A stretch of DNA of 64,000 nt from Pseudoxanthomonas suwonensis (GTDB taxonomy: Bacteria > Pseudomonadota > Gammaproteobacteria > Xanthomonadales > Xanthomonadaceae): contig NZ_CP011144.1 of the NCBI RefSeq assembly GCF_000972865.1, positions 3,779,118-3,843,117 of the forward strand. Direction: 5' to 3'. Position numbers and translations under genes: made by a program. Under the pieces are notes generated by a model, which made no database searches, was not told the DNA's origin, and saw only the letters and a program-made list of their open reading frames with translations. Positions 18,937-29,981 of the stretch are shown one piece after another. Every line of letters starts with the position of its first letter. Positions within the stretch are counted from its first letter, which is position 1.

Positions 18937-19041
18937 CACCGGAACGGAGCCACGACCCTGACGTTCCCGAAGACGTGGCAGTGCGGGTGTGTTGCGGCAG
19001 CGGCCATGGATGGCCGCGTCGGCGAGTCGGCACAGGGATGT
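18937..19041. repeat. Intergenic repeat family C, copy 2
   Basis: GGAACGGAGCCACGACCCTG ... GCGGCCATGGATGGCCGC matches the inverse of 2756-2842 and runs on into GGCACAGGGATGTGCC, the motif found inside the hairpin at 3077-3192. The remaining 100 bases before the infA terminator hold nothing recognisable. Confidence 0.55.
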
Positions 19042-19160
19042 GCCGTCGAGACGACCGCAATACACTGCCGCGGCTCAGCCCGAAGCCGACCATCCCAGGC
19101 GCTCTTGCGGTTGCAGTTGCCTTCGCCGTCCTGCCCGTCCCCTCGAATGGGCCAAGAACC

Positions 19161-19187
19161 AAAAAAGAAAGCGGCCAGTGGCCGCCT
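19161..19187 (-). terminator. Intrinsic terminator of infA
   Basis: On the minus strand, GCGGCC, a 3-base loop and GGCCGC are followed by TTTCTTTTTT. This is a canonical Rho-independent terminator, 34 bases after the infA stop. Confidence 0.9.
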
Positions 19188-19220
19188 TCCTTCCATGAGC
19201 GCATCGCGAGCGGATGCGCG

Positions 19221-19439
19221 TCACTTCATGCGGTAGGTGATCCGACCCTTGGTCAGGTCGTAGGGCGTCATCTCGACCTTCACCTTGTCGCCGGTCAGGA
19301 TACGGATGTAGTTCTTGCGCATGCGGCCGGAGATGTGGGCGATGATCTCGTGCCCGTTCTCCAGGCGGACCCGGAAGGTGGTGTTGGGCAGCGTCTCGAT
19401 GACGGTGCCTTCGAACTCGATGGAGTCGTCTTTCGACAT
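19221..19439 (-). CDS. infA: Translation initiation factor IF-1
   Basis: IF-1 occupies the ribosomal A site during initiation. The 72-residue product is a single S1/OB-fold domain with near-universal family sequence ([50 protein letters not shown]) at the exact standard length. It has its own promoter (19480-19508) and terminator (19161-19187). It lies between clpA and aat, as in E. coli. Confidence 0.98.
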   Translation of the reverse strand: MSKDDSIEFEGTVIETLPNTTFRVRLENGHEIIAHISGRMRKNYIRILTGDKVKVEMTPYDLTKGRITYRMK

Positions 19440-19479
19440 GCGGTTCCGGGTCTGCCAGGGTCGGGGCGGAAAGTCCGCG

Positions 19480-19508
19480 ATTTTACGTCACCTGGGCGGC
19501 GAAGGCAA
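19480..19508 (-). promoter_or_regulatory. Sigma-70 promoter of infA
   Basis: On the minus strand: TTGCCT, 17 bases, TAAAAT, located 40 bases before the infA ATG. It matches 4 of 6 and 5 of 6 consensus positions with ideal spacing. Confidence 0.65.
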
Positions 19509-19515
19509 AAAAGCG

Positions 19516-20265
19516 TTAATCCGGGAGTTGCGGACCGGCCAGCGAGACCGCCTCCCAGGTACCGAAAATCTCCGTCCAGCGGCCGGTGCCGCCCGGTTCC
19601 GCGGCCAGGTGCGCGACCGCCTCCAGGAAGCGCGGCCGCGGCCAGGCCTCGGCGCCCAGGGAGAGCAGGTGCGGGTTCTCGACCTGGGCGTCGATCAGCG
19701 GCCAGCCCCAGCCGGCCAGGCACCGGGCCAGCGCCGCCAGGGCGACCTTGGAACCGCCGGAGCGGGCGCTGAACATGCTCTCGCCGAAGAACATCCGGCC
19801 GATCGCCACGCCGTAGATGCCGCCGGCCAGCCCGCCGTCCTCGTCGAACACTTCGACCGAATGCGCGTGCCCGAGCCGGTGCAGGCGCGAGTACGCCTGC
19901 CGCATCTCGGGCGTGATCCAGGTACCGCGCTGGCCGGGCCGGGGGATGTCGGCGCAGGCGGCCAGCACCGTGTCGAAGGCGGTGTCGGCGCACACCCGCC
20001 AGCGGCTGCGGCGCAGTTCGCGGCGGAAGCGCGAGGACAGGCGCAACGCGTCGGTGCGGAACACCAGGCGCGGGTCCGGGCTCCACCACAGGATCGGCTG
20101 GCCCTGCGAATACCAGGGGAAGATCCCGTGCCGGTAGGCATCCAGCAGGCGCCGCGTCGACAGGTCGCCGCCCACCGCCAGCAGCCCGTCGGGCCGGCGC
20201 AGGGCGCGCTCCGCCGGCGGGAACGGCGCGTGCGGGTCGTCGGGCAACAGGAAGGGGCGGGGCAT
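19516..20265 (-). CDS. aat: Leucyl/phenylalanyl-tRNA-protein transferase Aat
   Basis: Aat adds Leu or Phe from aminoacyl-tRNA to N-terminal Lys or Arg, creating N-degrons read by ClpS. The 249-residue product shows the family blocks GLLAVGGDLSTRRLLDAYRH, GIFPWYSQGQPILWWSPDPR, TWITPEMRQAYSRLHRLGHA and GGIYGVAIGRMFFGESMFS. Length is normal. The gene ends 76 bases upstream of infA and starts 19 bases after the stop of the FemAB-like gene, so these two form an operon. Its nearness to clpS-clpA joins substrate tagging and degradation. Confidence 0.96.
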   Translation of the reverse strand: MPRPFLLPDDPHAPFPPAERALRRPDGLLAVGGDLSTRRLLDAYRHGIFPWYSQGQPILWWSPDPRLVFRTDALRLSSRFRRELRRSRWRVCADTAFDTVLAACADIPRPGQRGTWITPEMRQAYSRLHRLGHAHSVEVFDEDGGLAGGIYGVAIGRMFFGESMFSARSGGSKVALAALARCLAGWGWPLIDAQVENPHLLSLGAEAWPRPRFLEAVAHLAAEPGGTGRWTEIFGTWEAVSLAGPQLPD

Positions 20266-20284
20266 GCGCGGTTCCGGGCGTCGG

Positions 20285-21424
20285 TCAGCCGGCCCGCGCC
20301 GGATCCCGGAACGGACCGTGCGCGTCCAGCGTGGCGGCATAGCGTCGCACCGAGCGCGCTTCCTCGGCGCACCAGTCGCGCAGCGCCTGGCGGAACTGCG
20401 GATCGGCGATGCGGTGCCGGCTGCGGACCAGGGCCGGCAGGAAGCCGCGGGCCAGCTTGTGCTCGCCCTGCGCGCCGGGCTCGAAGCGGGCCAGGCCCTG
20501 CTCCAGGCAGTACTCGATGCCCTGGTAGTAGCAGGTCTCGAAATGCAGCCCGGGCAGGTGGGTGTCGGCACCCCAGTAGCGGCCGTAGAGAGTGTCCGCG
20601 CCGCGCAGGCAGAGTGCGCCCGCCACAGGGATCGCCTCATGATACGCAAGTATTATCAGGATGTTGCGAGGTATTTCTCGTGCAATGTGTCCGATGAAAT
20701 CCCGAGTCAGCGCCGGAGCGTTGCCGTAGTCGCGGAAGGTCTGCAGGTAGAAGCGGTGGATCGCGTCCAGTTCGGCCGGCGATGCCTCGTCGCCGTGCAG
20801 GCGGCGGAACACGACCCCGGCACGCTGCACCTTGGCCCGCTCCTGGCGGATGTTCTTGCGGTGCCGGTGGTCCATCGCCGCCAGGAAGCCGGCGAAGTCG
20901 CGCCAGCCGTCGCGGTTGCGCCAGTGGTACTGCACGTCGATCCGCGGCAGCCAGTCCTCGCCGAACAGGGCGTCCTCGGCCCCGGTGTGGAAATTGACGT
21001 GGGCCGAAGCCAGGCCGTCGGCGTCGGCCTGGTGCGCGATCGCGGCCAGCAGCGCGCGCCGCGCCGCGCCGTCGCGGGCCAGCAGGCGCGGCCCGGGAAC
21101 CGGCGAGTAGGGCACCGCGAACAGCCACTTGGGGTAGTAGTCCAGCCCGTGGCGCGCGTAGGCATGCGCCCAGGCATGGTCGAACACGAACTCGCCGTGC
21201 GAGTTGGTCTTGAGGTAGCCCGGTGCGGCGGCGACCAGCCTCGTGCCGTCCCACAGGGTCAGGTGGCGGGCGGTCCAGCCCCACTCCGGGCGCAGGCAGC
21301 CGTGGCGCTCCAGGCCTTCCAAGAAGGCATGGCGCAGGAACGGATTGCGGCCGTCGTGCAGGGCGTCCCAGTCGGCCGCCGCGACCTCGGCCAACGCGCC
21401 CAGCGTGCGCGCCTGCAGACTCAT
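20285..21424 (-). CDS. GNAT/FemAB-like acyltransferase (DUF482 family)
   Basis: A 379-residue cytoplasmic protein of the DUF482 peptidoglycan-biosynthesis-like N-acyltransferase family, recognised by NPFLRHAFLEGLERHGC, YLKTNSHGEFVFDHAWAHAY, YYPKWLFAVPYSPVPGPRL, DHRHRKNIRQERAKV, YGRYWGAD and LHFETCYYQGIEYCLEQG. The substrate is not known. It lies upstream of aat, where this neighbour is frequent in proteobacteria. An AT-rich patch (20636-20700) encoding IPRNILIILAYHEAIP stands out against the GC-rich codons on either side. The ATG at 21424 starts MSLQARTLG. Confidence 0.87.
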   Translation of the reverse strand: MSLQARTLGALAEVAAADWDALHDGRNPFLRHAFLEGLERHGCLRPEWGWTARHLTLWDGTRLVAAAPGYLKTNSHGEFVFDHAWAHAYARHGLDYYPKWLFAVPYSPVPGPRLLARDGAARRALLAAIAHQADADGLASAHVNFHTGAEDALFGEDWLPRIDVQYHWRNRDGWRDFAGFLAAMDHRHRKNIRQERAKVQRAGVVFRRLHGDEASPAELDAIHRFYLQTFRDYGNAPALTRDFIGHIAREIPRNILIILAYHEAIPVAGALCLRGADTLYGRYWGADTHLPGLHFETCYYQGIEYCLEQGLARFEPGAQGEHKLARGFLPALVRSRHRIADPQFRQALRDWCAEEARSVRRYAATLDAHGPFRDPARAG

Positions 21425-21515
21425 CGTGGCGCCGTGGGCGCCGTGGCCGGGCCATGCGCCGGGCGCGCATGCCCGGCCCGCCGCCGTGCCGTAGCCGGAC
21501 GGCGGCGGCCCTGCA

Positions 21516-22724
<1,209 letters not shown>

Positions 22725-22812
22725 CTAGGCAATGGCCGACAGAACCATTTAAGATCAAGGCCTAACGTCGCATTCTGCGAGCGCTTCCAGACCCCCGGAT
22801 CGATTTGTCGAA

Positions 22813-25158
22813 GTGGCCAAGGCATTGACGGAACGCAGCAAGTCCAGCCGCGGCAGCAGCGCGCGCGTCGAACGCGACGGCGCCGGCCCGCGGCGGCAGC
22901 GTCTCTGGCGCGACCTGGCCCTGATCGTGATCGCGCCGCTGCTGCTGTACCTGCTGGCCTGCCTGATCAGCTATTCGCCCGACGACCCTAGCGGGTCCAA
23001 CAGCGGCAGCATCACCGGGGAGGTCCAGAACCTGGGCGGCCTGGCGGGCGCCTGGATCGCCGACCTGCTGATCCAGTTCTTCGGCTATGCAGCCTTCATC
23101 CTGCCGGTGATCCTGGGCGCGGTGGCCTGGATCGCGCTGTTCGGGCTGGGCGAGGAGGACGAACTGGGCCCGGCGCTGCGGCTGGTCGGGATCGTCGGCT
23201 TCCTGATCTCGCTGGCGGGCCTGCTGCACCTGCGGCTGTACGTGGGCGACATCGGCCAGGCCGGCGGCGGGATCGGCAAGCTGGTCGGCCAGTCGCTGTC
23301 CAACGGCTTCGGCAGCCTCGGCGCGAACATGTTCCTGATCGTGCTGATGCTGGTCTCGGTCACCCTGGCCACCGGCCTGTCCTGGTTCTGGGTGATGGAG
23401 CGGATCGGCGCCGGGGTGCTGGCATTGCCGGACCTGCTGCGGCGCAAGACCCGCCAGGCCGAGGAATGGAAGCGCACCCGCGACATGCGCGAGGAGCGCG
23501 AGGAGGTCCGCAAGACCGAGGCGGTCAGGCAGGCCCGGCGCGAGCCGGTGCGGATCGAGCCGCCGGCCGCGCAGGTGGTGGAGAAGAGCGAGCGGGCCAA
23601 GCGCGAGACCCAGATCCCGCTGTTCCAGGGCGCCGGCGGCAGCCCCGACGGCCTGCCGCCGCTGGCCCTGCTCGACGAGCCCAGGCCACAGGTCAAGGGC
23701 TACTCCGAGGAGACCCTGGAGACGCTGTCGCGGCAGATCGAGTTCAAGCTCAAGGATTTCCGCATCGACGCGCAGGTGGTCGGCGCCTACCCGGGCCCGG
23801 TGATCACCCGCTTCGAGATGGAGCCGGCGCCGGGGGTGAAGGTCAGCCAGATCAGTTCACTGGACAAGGACATCGCCCGCGGCCTGTCGGTCAAGTCGGT
23901 GCGCGTGGTCGACGTGATCCCGGGCAAGTCGGTGATCGGCCTGGAGATCCCCAACACCAGCCGGGAGATGATCTTCCTCTCCGAGCTGCTGCGCTCCAAG
24001 GAATACGACAAGTCCGGCAGCCCGCTGACCCTGGCCCTGGGCAAGGACATCGCCGGCCGGCCGACGGTGGCCGACCTGGCGCGCATGCCGCACCTGCTGG
24101 TGGCCGGCACCACCGGCTCGGGCAAGTCGGTGGCGGTCAACGCCATGGTCCTGAGCCTGCTGTACAAGGCCAGCCCCAAGGACCTGCGGATGCTGATGAT
24201 CGATCCGAAGATGCTCGAACTGAGCGTCTACCAGGACATCCCGCACCTGCTGGCACCGGTCGTGACCGACATGAAGGAGGCCGCCAACGGCCTGCGCTGG
24301 TGCGTGGCGGAGATGGAGCGCCGCTACAAGCTGATGAGCGCGGTGGGCGTGCGCAACTTGGCCGGCTTCAACAAGAAGGTCCGGGACGCCATCGACGCCG
24401 GCCAGCCGCTGATGGACCCGTTGTTCAAGCCGAACCCCGAGCTGGGCGAGGCGCCGCGACCGCTGGAGCCGCTGCCGTTCATCGTCATCTTCATCGACGA
24501 ATTCGCCGACATGATGATGATCGTCGGCAAGAAGGTCGAGGAGCTGATCGCGCGCCTGGCGCAGAAGGCGCGCGCGGCCGGCATCCACCTGATCCTGGCC
24601 ACCCAGCGCCCGTCGGTGGACGTGATTACGGGCCTGATCAAGGCCAATATCCCCACCCGCATCGCCTTCCAGGTCTCGAGCAAGATCGATTCGCGCACGA
24701 TCCTGGACCAGTCCGGCGCGGAGACGCTGCTGGGCCATGGCGACATGCTCTACCTGCCGCCGGGCACGGCCATGCCCGAGCGCATCCACGGCGCCTTCGT
24801 CAGCGACGAGGAGGTGCACCGCGTGGTCGAGCACCTCAAGGCCAGCGGCCGCGCCGACTACGTCGAAGGCGTGCTGGACGAGGTGCAGACGATGGGCGAC
24901 GGCGTGGTGGTCGGCGCCACCGGTCTGCCCGAGGCCGGCGGCGGGGGCGGGGACGAGTCCGATCCGCTGTACGACGAGGCCGTGCGGATCGTCACCGAAA
25001 CCCGCCGCGCGTCCATTTCCGGCGTGCAGCGTCGCCTGAAGATCGGCTACAACCGCGCCGCGCGCCTGATCGAGGCGATGGAAGCGGCCGGCGTGGTCAG
25101 CCCGCCCGAGCACAACGGCGACCGCAGCGTGCTGGCGCCGCCACCGCCGCGGGACTGA
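22813..25158 (+). CDS. ftsK: DNA translocase FtsK
   Basis: FtsK anchors at the septum and pumps DNA toward dif so that XerCD can resolve chromosome dimers. The 781-residue product has four N-terminal membrane helices (about 35-55, 78-110, 118-140, 165-195), a short charged linker (about 210-290), a RecA-type motor with Walker [10 protein letters not shown] (about 434) and Walker [15 protein letters not shown] (about 560), [11 protein letters not shown], and the winged-helix gamma domain ([20 protein letters not shown]) that reads KOPS. The start is GTG. lolA and rarA follow, the conserved ftsK-lolA-rarA order. Confidence 0.96.
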   Translation: MAKALTERSKSSRGSSARVERDGAGPRRQRLWRDLALIVIAPLLLYLLACLISYSPDDPSGSNSGSITGEVQNLGGLAGAWIADLLIQFFGYAAFILPVILGAVAWIALFGLGEEDELGPALRLVGIVGFLISLAGLLHLRLYVGDIGQAGGGIGKLVGQSLSNGFGSLGANMFLIVLMLVSVTLATGLSWFWVMERIGAGVLALPDLLRRKTRQAEEWKRTRDMREEREEVRKTEAVRQARREPVRIEPPAAQVVEKSERAKRETQIPLFQGAGGSPDGLPPLALLDEPRPQVKGYSEETLETLSRQIEFKLKDFRIDAQVVGAYPGPVITRFEMEPAPGVKVSQISSLDKDIARGLSVKSVRVVDVIPGKSVIGLEIPNTSREMIFLSELLRSKEYDKSGSPLTLALGKDIAGRPTVADLARMPHLLVAGTTGSGKSVAVNAMVLSLLYKASPKDLRMLMIDPKMLELSVYQDIPHLLAPVVTDMKEAANGLRWCVAEMERRYKLMSAVGVRNLAGFNKKVRDAIDAGQPLMDPLFKPNPELGEAPRPLEPLPFIVIFIDEFADMMMIVGKKVEELIARLAQKARAAGIHLILATQRPSVDVITGLIKANIPTRIAFQVSSKIDSRTILDQSGAETLLGHGDMLYLPPGTAMPERIHGAFVSDEEVHRVVEHLKASGRADYVEGVLDEVQTMGDGVVVGATGLPEAGGGGGDESDPLYDEAVRIVTETRRASISGVQRRLKIGYNRAARLIEAMEAAGVVSPPEHNGDRSVLAPPPPRD

Positions 25159-25178
25159 GCCGGCGCCCTTGGCTTGTG

Positions 25179-25272
25179 TGTAGGAGCGGGCATGACCGCG
25201 ACCCGACGACGTCGGCACAGGTGACGCCCCTGGCGATTCGACGCCCGGGTCGCGGTCATGCCCGCTCCTACA
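25179..25272. repeat. Palindromic repeat family A, copy 8
   Basis: Begins TGTAGGAGCGGGCATGACCG and ends with CGGTCATGCCCGCTCCTACA, a nearly perfect palindrome of outer arms, 20 bases after the ftsK stop. Confidence 0.85.
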
Positions 25273-25427
25273 ACAAACGGCAGGCGGGCAAGACCACGAC
25301 CCGCATCGGCACAGGCACGCCTGCCGCAGTTCCCGAAGGTGCGTCGACAAGACCCGAACATGCCGCCGCCTGTTCAGGTTCCGCGCGGCACACTGGCCGC
25401 AACCAAATCCATCGAATCGACGCCACC

Positions 25428-26063
25428 ATGCTCCGCATCCCGCGCCTCGTTCCCCGTCTCGCCCTCGCCGTCGGACTGCTCCTCGCCGGCAACGCCTTCG
25501 CCGGCGCCCGCGACGAGCTGAACCGCTTCACCAGCGGCCTGAAGGGCCTGGAAGGGCAGTTCAGCCAGCAGGTGTTCGACGCCAACGGCCGCGCCAAGGA
25601 GAGCAGCAGCGGCAAGGTCGCCGTCTCCGCGCCGCGCCTGTTCCGCTGGGAGTACGTCAAGCCGTTCGCCCAGCTGATCGTGGCCGACGGGCAGAAGGTG
25701 TGGGTCTACGAACCGGACCTGCAGCAGGCCAGCGTGCGTGCGCAGGGCGAGGAGGAGCGCAACAGCCCGCTGGTGGCGCTGTTCGACCCGGCGCGGCTGG
25801 ACCGCCAGTTCGACGTCAGCGAGGAGGCCGCGGCCAGCGACGGCCTGCAGTGGCTGACCCTGACCCCGAAGGTCGACGCCGAGGCCAACTTCCAGATGGC
25901 GCGGCTGGGCTTCGGCCCGCAGGGCCTGGCCAGGATGCAGGTGCTCGACCTGGTCGGGCAGAAGACCGAGATCAGCTTCGAGGGCTGGAAGCGCAACCCG
26001 GCCTTCGCCGCCGGCACGTTCCAGTTCACCCCGGGCAGGGATGTCGACGTCGTCGGCCAGTGA
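25428..26063 (+). CDS. lolA: Outer-membrane lipoprotein carrier LolA
   Basis: LolA is the periplasmic carrier that shuttles lipoproteins from LolCDE to LolB. The 211-residue precursor has a signal peptide (LALAVGLLLAGNAFAGA, cleavage near 25) and the family blocks LKGLEGQFSQQVFDANGR, GKVAVSAPRLFRWEYVKPF, LIVADGQKVWVYEPDLQQA and FEGWKRNPAFAAGTFQF. The ATG at 25428 gives the normal signal peptide. It lies between ftsK and rarA, as in many Gammaproteobacteria. Confidence 0.95.
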   Translation: MLRIPRLVPRLALAVGLLLAGNAFAGARDELNRFTSGLKGLEGQFSQQVFDANGRAKESSSGKVAVSAPRLFRWEYVKPFAQLIVADGQKVWVYEPDLQQASVRAQGEEERNSPLVALFDPARLDRQFDVSEEAAASDGLQWLTLTPKVDAEANFQMARLGFGPQGLARMQVLDLVGQKTEISFEGWKRNPAFAAGTFQFTPGRDVDVVGQ

Positions 26064-26064
26064 G

Positions 26065-26166
26065 CCCGTCGTCCCGGCGAACGCCGGGACCCAGCGACTT
26101 GGCTTTGCCGGGCCTGGCAACAAGAGCGGAGAGTCACTGGGTCCCGGCGTTCGCCGGGACGACGGG
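26065..26166. repeat. Palindromic repeat family B, copy 2
   Basis: CCCGTCGTCCCGGCGAACGC and its reverse complement ending GACGACGGG flank a 40-base core. The element begins directly after the lolA stop and fills most of the interval before rarA, 40 bases upstream of its ATG. Confidence 0.88.
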
Positions 26167-26206
26167 CAGGCATGCGATCCGTGCCGATTCTGCCTAGGAT
26201 GACCGC

Positions 26207-27568
26207 ATGACCCGCGCGCGCCGTTCTCCCGATCCCGAAAGCGACCTGCTGGCCGACGGCCGCCAGGACGCCATGCGCCCGCTGGCCGAGCGCATGCGCC
26301 CGCGCACGCTCGACGAGATGGTCGGCCAGCGCCGCCTGCTCGCGCCGGGTTCGGCGCTGCGCCGCGCGGTGGAGTCGGGCCGGGTGCACTCGATGGTGCT
26401 GTGGGGACCGCCGGGCTGCGGCAAGACCACCCTGGCGCTGCTGCTGGCGCGCTACGCCGACGCCGATTTCCGCGCGATCTCCGCGGTGCTGTCGGGCCTG
26501 CCCGAAGTGCGCCAGGTGCTGGCCGAGGCCGCGCAGCGCTTCGCCGAAGGCCGCCGCACGGTGCTGTTCGTGGACGAGGTGCACCGCTTCAACAAGGCCC
26601 AGCAGGACGCGTTCCTGCCGCATATCGAGCGCGGCAGCATCGTCTTCGTCGGTGCCACCACCGAGAACCCCTCGTTCGAGCTGAACTCGGCGCTGCTGTC
26701 GCGCTGCCGCGTGCACGTGATGGAGGCGGTGTCGGTGGACGACATCGTCGGCGCGCTGCGGCGGGCGCTGGACGACGGCGAGCGCGGCCTGGGCGGGCAG
26801 GGCATCGAAGTGGACGCGGCGCTGCTGCGCGAGATCGCCGGTGCCGCCGATGGCGACGTGCGCCGCGCCCTGACCCTGCTGGAGATCGCCGCCGAACTGG
26901 CCGCCGACGAGGGCGGACGGATCAGCGAGCAGACCCTGCTGCAGGTGCTGGCCGACCGCACCCGCCGCTTCGACAAGGGCGGCGAGCAGTTCTACGACCA
27001 GATCTCGGCGCTGCACAAGTCAGTGCGCAGTTCCAACCCGGACGCCGCGGTGTACTGGCTGGCGCGCATGCTCGACGGCGGCTGCGACCCGGCCTACCTG
27101 GCCCGGCGCCTGACCCGGATGGCGGTGGAGGACATCGGCCTGGCCGACCCGCGCGCCCTGCAGATGGCGGTCGATGCCTGGGATACCTACGAGCGCCTGG
27201 GCAGCCCCGAGGGCGACCTGGCCCTGGCCCAGGTCGCGATCTACCTGGCCAGCACCGCCAAGTCCAACGCCGCCTACAACGCCTGGAACGCGGCCCGCGC
27301 CGACGTGCGCGAGCACGGCACCGCCGAGGTGCCGCTGCACCTGCGCAACGCGCCGACCAAGCTGATGAAGCAACTGGGCTACTCGAAGGGCTACCAGTAC
27401 GACCACGACAGCGCGGGCGGGATCGCGCTGGACCAGACCGGCTTCCCGGACGCGATCGGCGAGCGGGTCTACTACGAACCGGTCGAGCGCGGCCTGGAGA
27501 TCAAGCTGAAGGACAAGCTCGACCGGCTGCGCGCCGCCCGCGAGCAGGCGCGCAGGTCGCGCGGCTAG
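26207..27568 (+). CDS. rarA: Replication-associated recombination protein RarA (MgsA)
   Basis: RarA is an AAA+ clamp-loader relative acting at stalled replication forks together with SSB. The 453-residue product has Walker A GPPGCGKTT (about 67-75), Walker B/sensor region VLFVDEVHRFNKAQQDAFLP, the arginine-finger region GATTENPSFELNSALLSRCR, and the C-terminal tetramerisation domain with SAGGIALDQTGFPDAIGER (usually KYPHD followed by QYLP in relatives). Length is typical. It follows lolA by 143 bases. Confidence 0.96.
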   Translation: MTRARRSPDPESDLLADGRQDAMRPLAERMRPRTLDEMVGQRRLLAPGSALRRAVESGRVHSMVLWGPPGCGKTTLALLLARYADADFRAISAVLSGLPEVRQVLAEAAQRFAEGRRTVLFVDEVHRFNKAQQDAFLPHIERGSIVFVGATTENPSFELNSALLSRCRVHVMEAVSVDDIVGALRRALDDGERGLGGQGIEVDAALLREIAGAADGDVRRALTLLEIAAELAADEGGRISEQTLLQVLADRTRRFDKGGEQFYDQISALHKSVRSSNPDAAVYWLARMLDGGCDPAYLARRLTRMAVEDIGLADPRALQMAVDAWDTYERLGSPEGDLALAQVAIYLASTAKSNAAYNAWNAARADVREHGTAEVPLHLRNAPTKLMKQLGYSKGYQYDHDSAGGIALDQTGFPDAIGERVYYEPVERGLEIKLKDKLDRLRAAREQARRSRG

Positions 27569-27749
27569 GATCGGTCGCCTCCCCGTGCGCGAAACGCGGC
27601 GTGGCCACGCGCCCGTTCGGCCCGCAACTGCCGTCCTGCCACGGCCTGTACGCCTGCGGGTCTCGTGCTGCGCTTGTATGGCGGCGACCGCATCGGTGAC
27701 GATCGTCGCCATCGGGCAGCGCCGGCGCCGCCAGGCGGGAGGGACGGGG

Positions 27750-29294
27750 ATGGGAGCCTTCGGACGGACCGTGGCGGCTTGGGGGGTGTTGGCACTGGCG
27801 TGCCTGCTGGCCGGCTGCGCCGGCCTGCCGCCGCGCGCCGAGCTGCCGCTGGAGCAGGCGCTGCCGGCGGCCACCGACGGCGTGATCGCCGAACGCGTGG
27901 CGGCCGCCACCGCCGCGCATCCGGGCAAGTCCGGCTTCCACCTGGTCGCCGACGGCACCGAGGCCTATGCGCTGCGCGCCTACAGCGCCCAGGCGGCCAC
28001 CCGCAGCCTCGACCTGCAGACCTACATCTGGCACGACGACCTGACCGGGCGGCTGCTGGCGCGGCAGGCGCTACTGGCCGCCGACCGCGGCGTGCGCGTG
28101 CGCATCCTGGTCGACGACCTGGACGCGCGGGCCAAGAATGCCGGCCTGGCCGCGCTGGACGCGCATCCGCGGGTCGAGGTGCGGCTGTACAACCCCACCG
28201 CCAGCCGCTCCGGCACCCTGGGCAAGGCCGGCGAGTTCGCCACCGGCTTCAAGCGCCTGAACCACCGCATGCACAACAAGAGCTGGATCGCCGACGGGCG
28301 GCTGGCGCTGGTCGGTGGCCGCAACCTGGGCAACGAGTACTTCGGCGCCAGCGACGGGCCCAACTTCGTCGACCTCGACGTGCTCATGGCCGGCCCGGTG
28401 GTCGCCGAGGTCGTGGCCAACTTCGACCGGTTCTGGAACTCGCCGTCCAACTACCCGATCGCCCAGTTGTCGCCGGAGGCGGCCAGCGAAACGGCGCTGG
28501 CGCGGCTGCGCCGGGTGCTGGAGGAGAGCGTGGCCGCGCTGGACGGCAGCGGCTACGCGCAGGTGCTGCGCGAAGACCCGTCCGTGCAGGACCTGCTGGC
28601 CGGGGATACCCGGCTGCATTGGAGCGCGCACTGGCGCTTCGTCAGCGACGATCCGATGAAGGCCGGGCTGCCGCCGGAGCAGCGCTCGGAGGTGGTGCGG
28701 GCGTTGCTGCCGGAGATCGGCAGTACGCGGCAGCGGCTGCTGGTGGTCTCGCCCTATTTCGTGCCGGGCGAGCGCGGCACCCGCGAGCTGCTCGACGCCG
28801 CTGCCCGCGGCGTGGACGTGCGGGTGCTGACCAACTCGCTGGCGGCCAACGACGTGGCCGCGGTGCACGGCGGCTACAGCCCCTACCGCAAGCCGCTGCT
28901 GGCCGGCGGCGTGCGGCTGTGGGAACTCAAGCCCGGCGGCGCGCCGGCGCGCTTCAGCCTGGCCGGCTCGTCCGGGTCGAGCCTGCACACCAAGTCGATG
29001 GTCTTCGACGGCGACCGCGCGTTCGTCGGTTCCTACAACCTCGATCCGCGCTCGACCTCGCTCAACTGCGAACAGGGCGTGCTGGTCGGGCACCCGGAGC
29101 TGGCCGCGGAACTGGCGGCGCTGTTCGCGCGCCAGACCGAAGCCGACCTGGCCTGGTCGGTCGCCCTGGAGCCGGGCGGCGGCCTGCGCTGGAGCGACGG
29201 CAGCGACGCCTGGACCCGCGACCCGGCGGCGACCGCCTCGCAGCGGGCAATGGCCTGGCTGATGCGGCTGCTGCCAGTCGAGTCGCAACTCTGA
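27750..29294 (+). CDS. Phospholipase D / cardiolipin synthase-like lipoprotein
   Basis: A 514-residue lipoprotein (lipobox LLAGC, lipidated Cys23) with two PLD catalytic HKD motifs: HNKSWIADGRLALVGGRN (about 174-191) and HTKSMVFDGDRAFVGSYNLD near 413. This is the ClsC-type architecture, which makes cardiolipin from phosphatidylglycerol with another phospholipid, or acts as an exported phospholipase. An Asp at the +2 position would direct it to the inner membrane; here +2 is Ala, so the outer membrane is likely. GGAGGGACGGGG precedes the ATG. The 181 bases before it show nothing else. Confidence 0.88.
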   Translation: MGAFGRTVAAWGVLALACLLAGCAGLPPRAELPLEQALPAATDGVIAERVAAATAAHPGKSGFHLVADGTEAYALRAYSAQAATRSLDLQTYIWHDDLTGRLLARQALLAADRGVRVRILVDDLDARAKNAGLAALDAHPRVEVRLYNPTASRSGTLGKAGEFATGFKRLNHRMHNKSWIADGRLALVGGRNLGNEYFGASDGPNFVDLDVLMAGPVVAEVVANFDRFWNSPSNYPIAQLSPEAASETALARLRRVLEESVAALDGSGYAQVLREDPSVQDLLAGDTRLHWSAHWRFVSDDPMKAGLPPEQRSEVVRALLPEIGSTRQRLLVVSPYFVPGERGTRELLDAAARGVDVRVLTNSLAANDVAAVHGGYSPYRKPLLAGGVRLWELKPGGAPARFSLAGSSGSSLHTKSMVFDGDRAFVGSYNLDPRSTSLNCEQGVLVGHPELAAELAALFARQTEADLAWSVALEPGGGLRWSDGSDAWTRDPAATASQRAMAWLMRLLPVESQL

Positions 29295-29365
29295 AGTACC
29301 GGCACCACGGCGCGCTCACGCCGCGGATGCCACCTTCGGGGCACGCCACGCACGATGCGACGCCC

Positions 29366-29917
29366 ATGCGATCCCAGCCGCTCCCGATCCTGACGGTCCT
29401 GCTCGCGTTCCTGCTTTTCCCGATGGCCGCGACCGCGCAGCCACCACGCAACATGCCGGTACCGGTGCTGGACCTGCAGCGCTATTCCGGCACCTGGCAC
29501 CAGGTGGCGCACTTGCCGATGTTCTTCCAGCGCAATTGCGTGCGCGACACCACGGCCACCTATACGCCGCAGGCCGACGGCAGCATCGAGGTGCGCAACG
29601 CCTGTACCCGCAAGGACGGCAAGCGGATCGAGTCGATCGGCGTGGCCGAGCCGGTGCCGGGGGCGCCGGGCTCGCTGCGCGTGCGCTTCGCCCCGGACTG
29701 GCTCGGGTGGCTGCCGTTCACCTGGGCGCCGTACTGGGTCATCGACGTGGATCCGGACTACCGCTGGGCGATGGTCGGCGGGCCGGACCGCAAGTACCTG
29801 TGGATCCTGTCCCGCGACCCGCGGATGGATCCGGCCCGCTACGAGGCGCTGGTGGAGCAGGCGCAGCAACTGGGCTATCCGGTCGAGGAGCTGATCCGCG
29901 AACCGGGCGCCGGCTGA
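29366..29917 (+). CDS. Bacterial lipocalin (Blc-like)
   Basis: A 183-residue exported lipocalin. It has a Sec signal (LPILTVLLAFLLFPMAATAQ, cleaved near 24), the signature strand YSGTWHQVAHLPMFFQRN (GxW motif), then TTATYTPQADGSIEVRNAC, WAPYWVIDVDPDYRWAMVGG and YLWILSRDP. The mature domain matches Blc, which binds lysophospholipids, but no lipobox is present, so it is probably periplasmic. It follows the PLD-like gene by 71 bases; the pair suggests phospholipid turnover. An in-frame ATG 12 codons upstream is a weaker alternative. Confidence 0.88.
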   Translation: MRSQPLPILTVLLAFLLFPMAATAQPPRNMPVPVLDLQRYSGTWHQVAHLPMFFQRNCVRDTTATYTPQADGSIEVRNACTRKDGKRIESIGVAEPVPGAPGSLRVRFAPDWLGWLPFTWAPYWVIDVDPDYRWAMVGGPDRKYLWILSRDPRMDPARYEALVEQAQQLGYPVEELIREPGAG

Positions 29918-29981
29918 GCACCGCATCGCCCGCCCGCGGCTTGAGGCATGATGGGCCCCACCCGCAACGAGGAGACGCACC

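Noticed and set aside
23466..25427. An upstream extension of lolA in frame through ftsK
   Set aside because: The extension is a Gly/Arg-rich shadow of ftsK. The signal peptide starts at the ATG at 25428.
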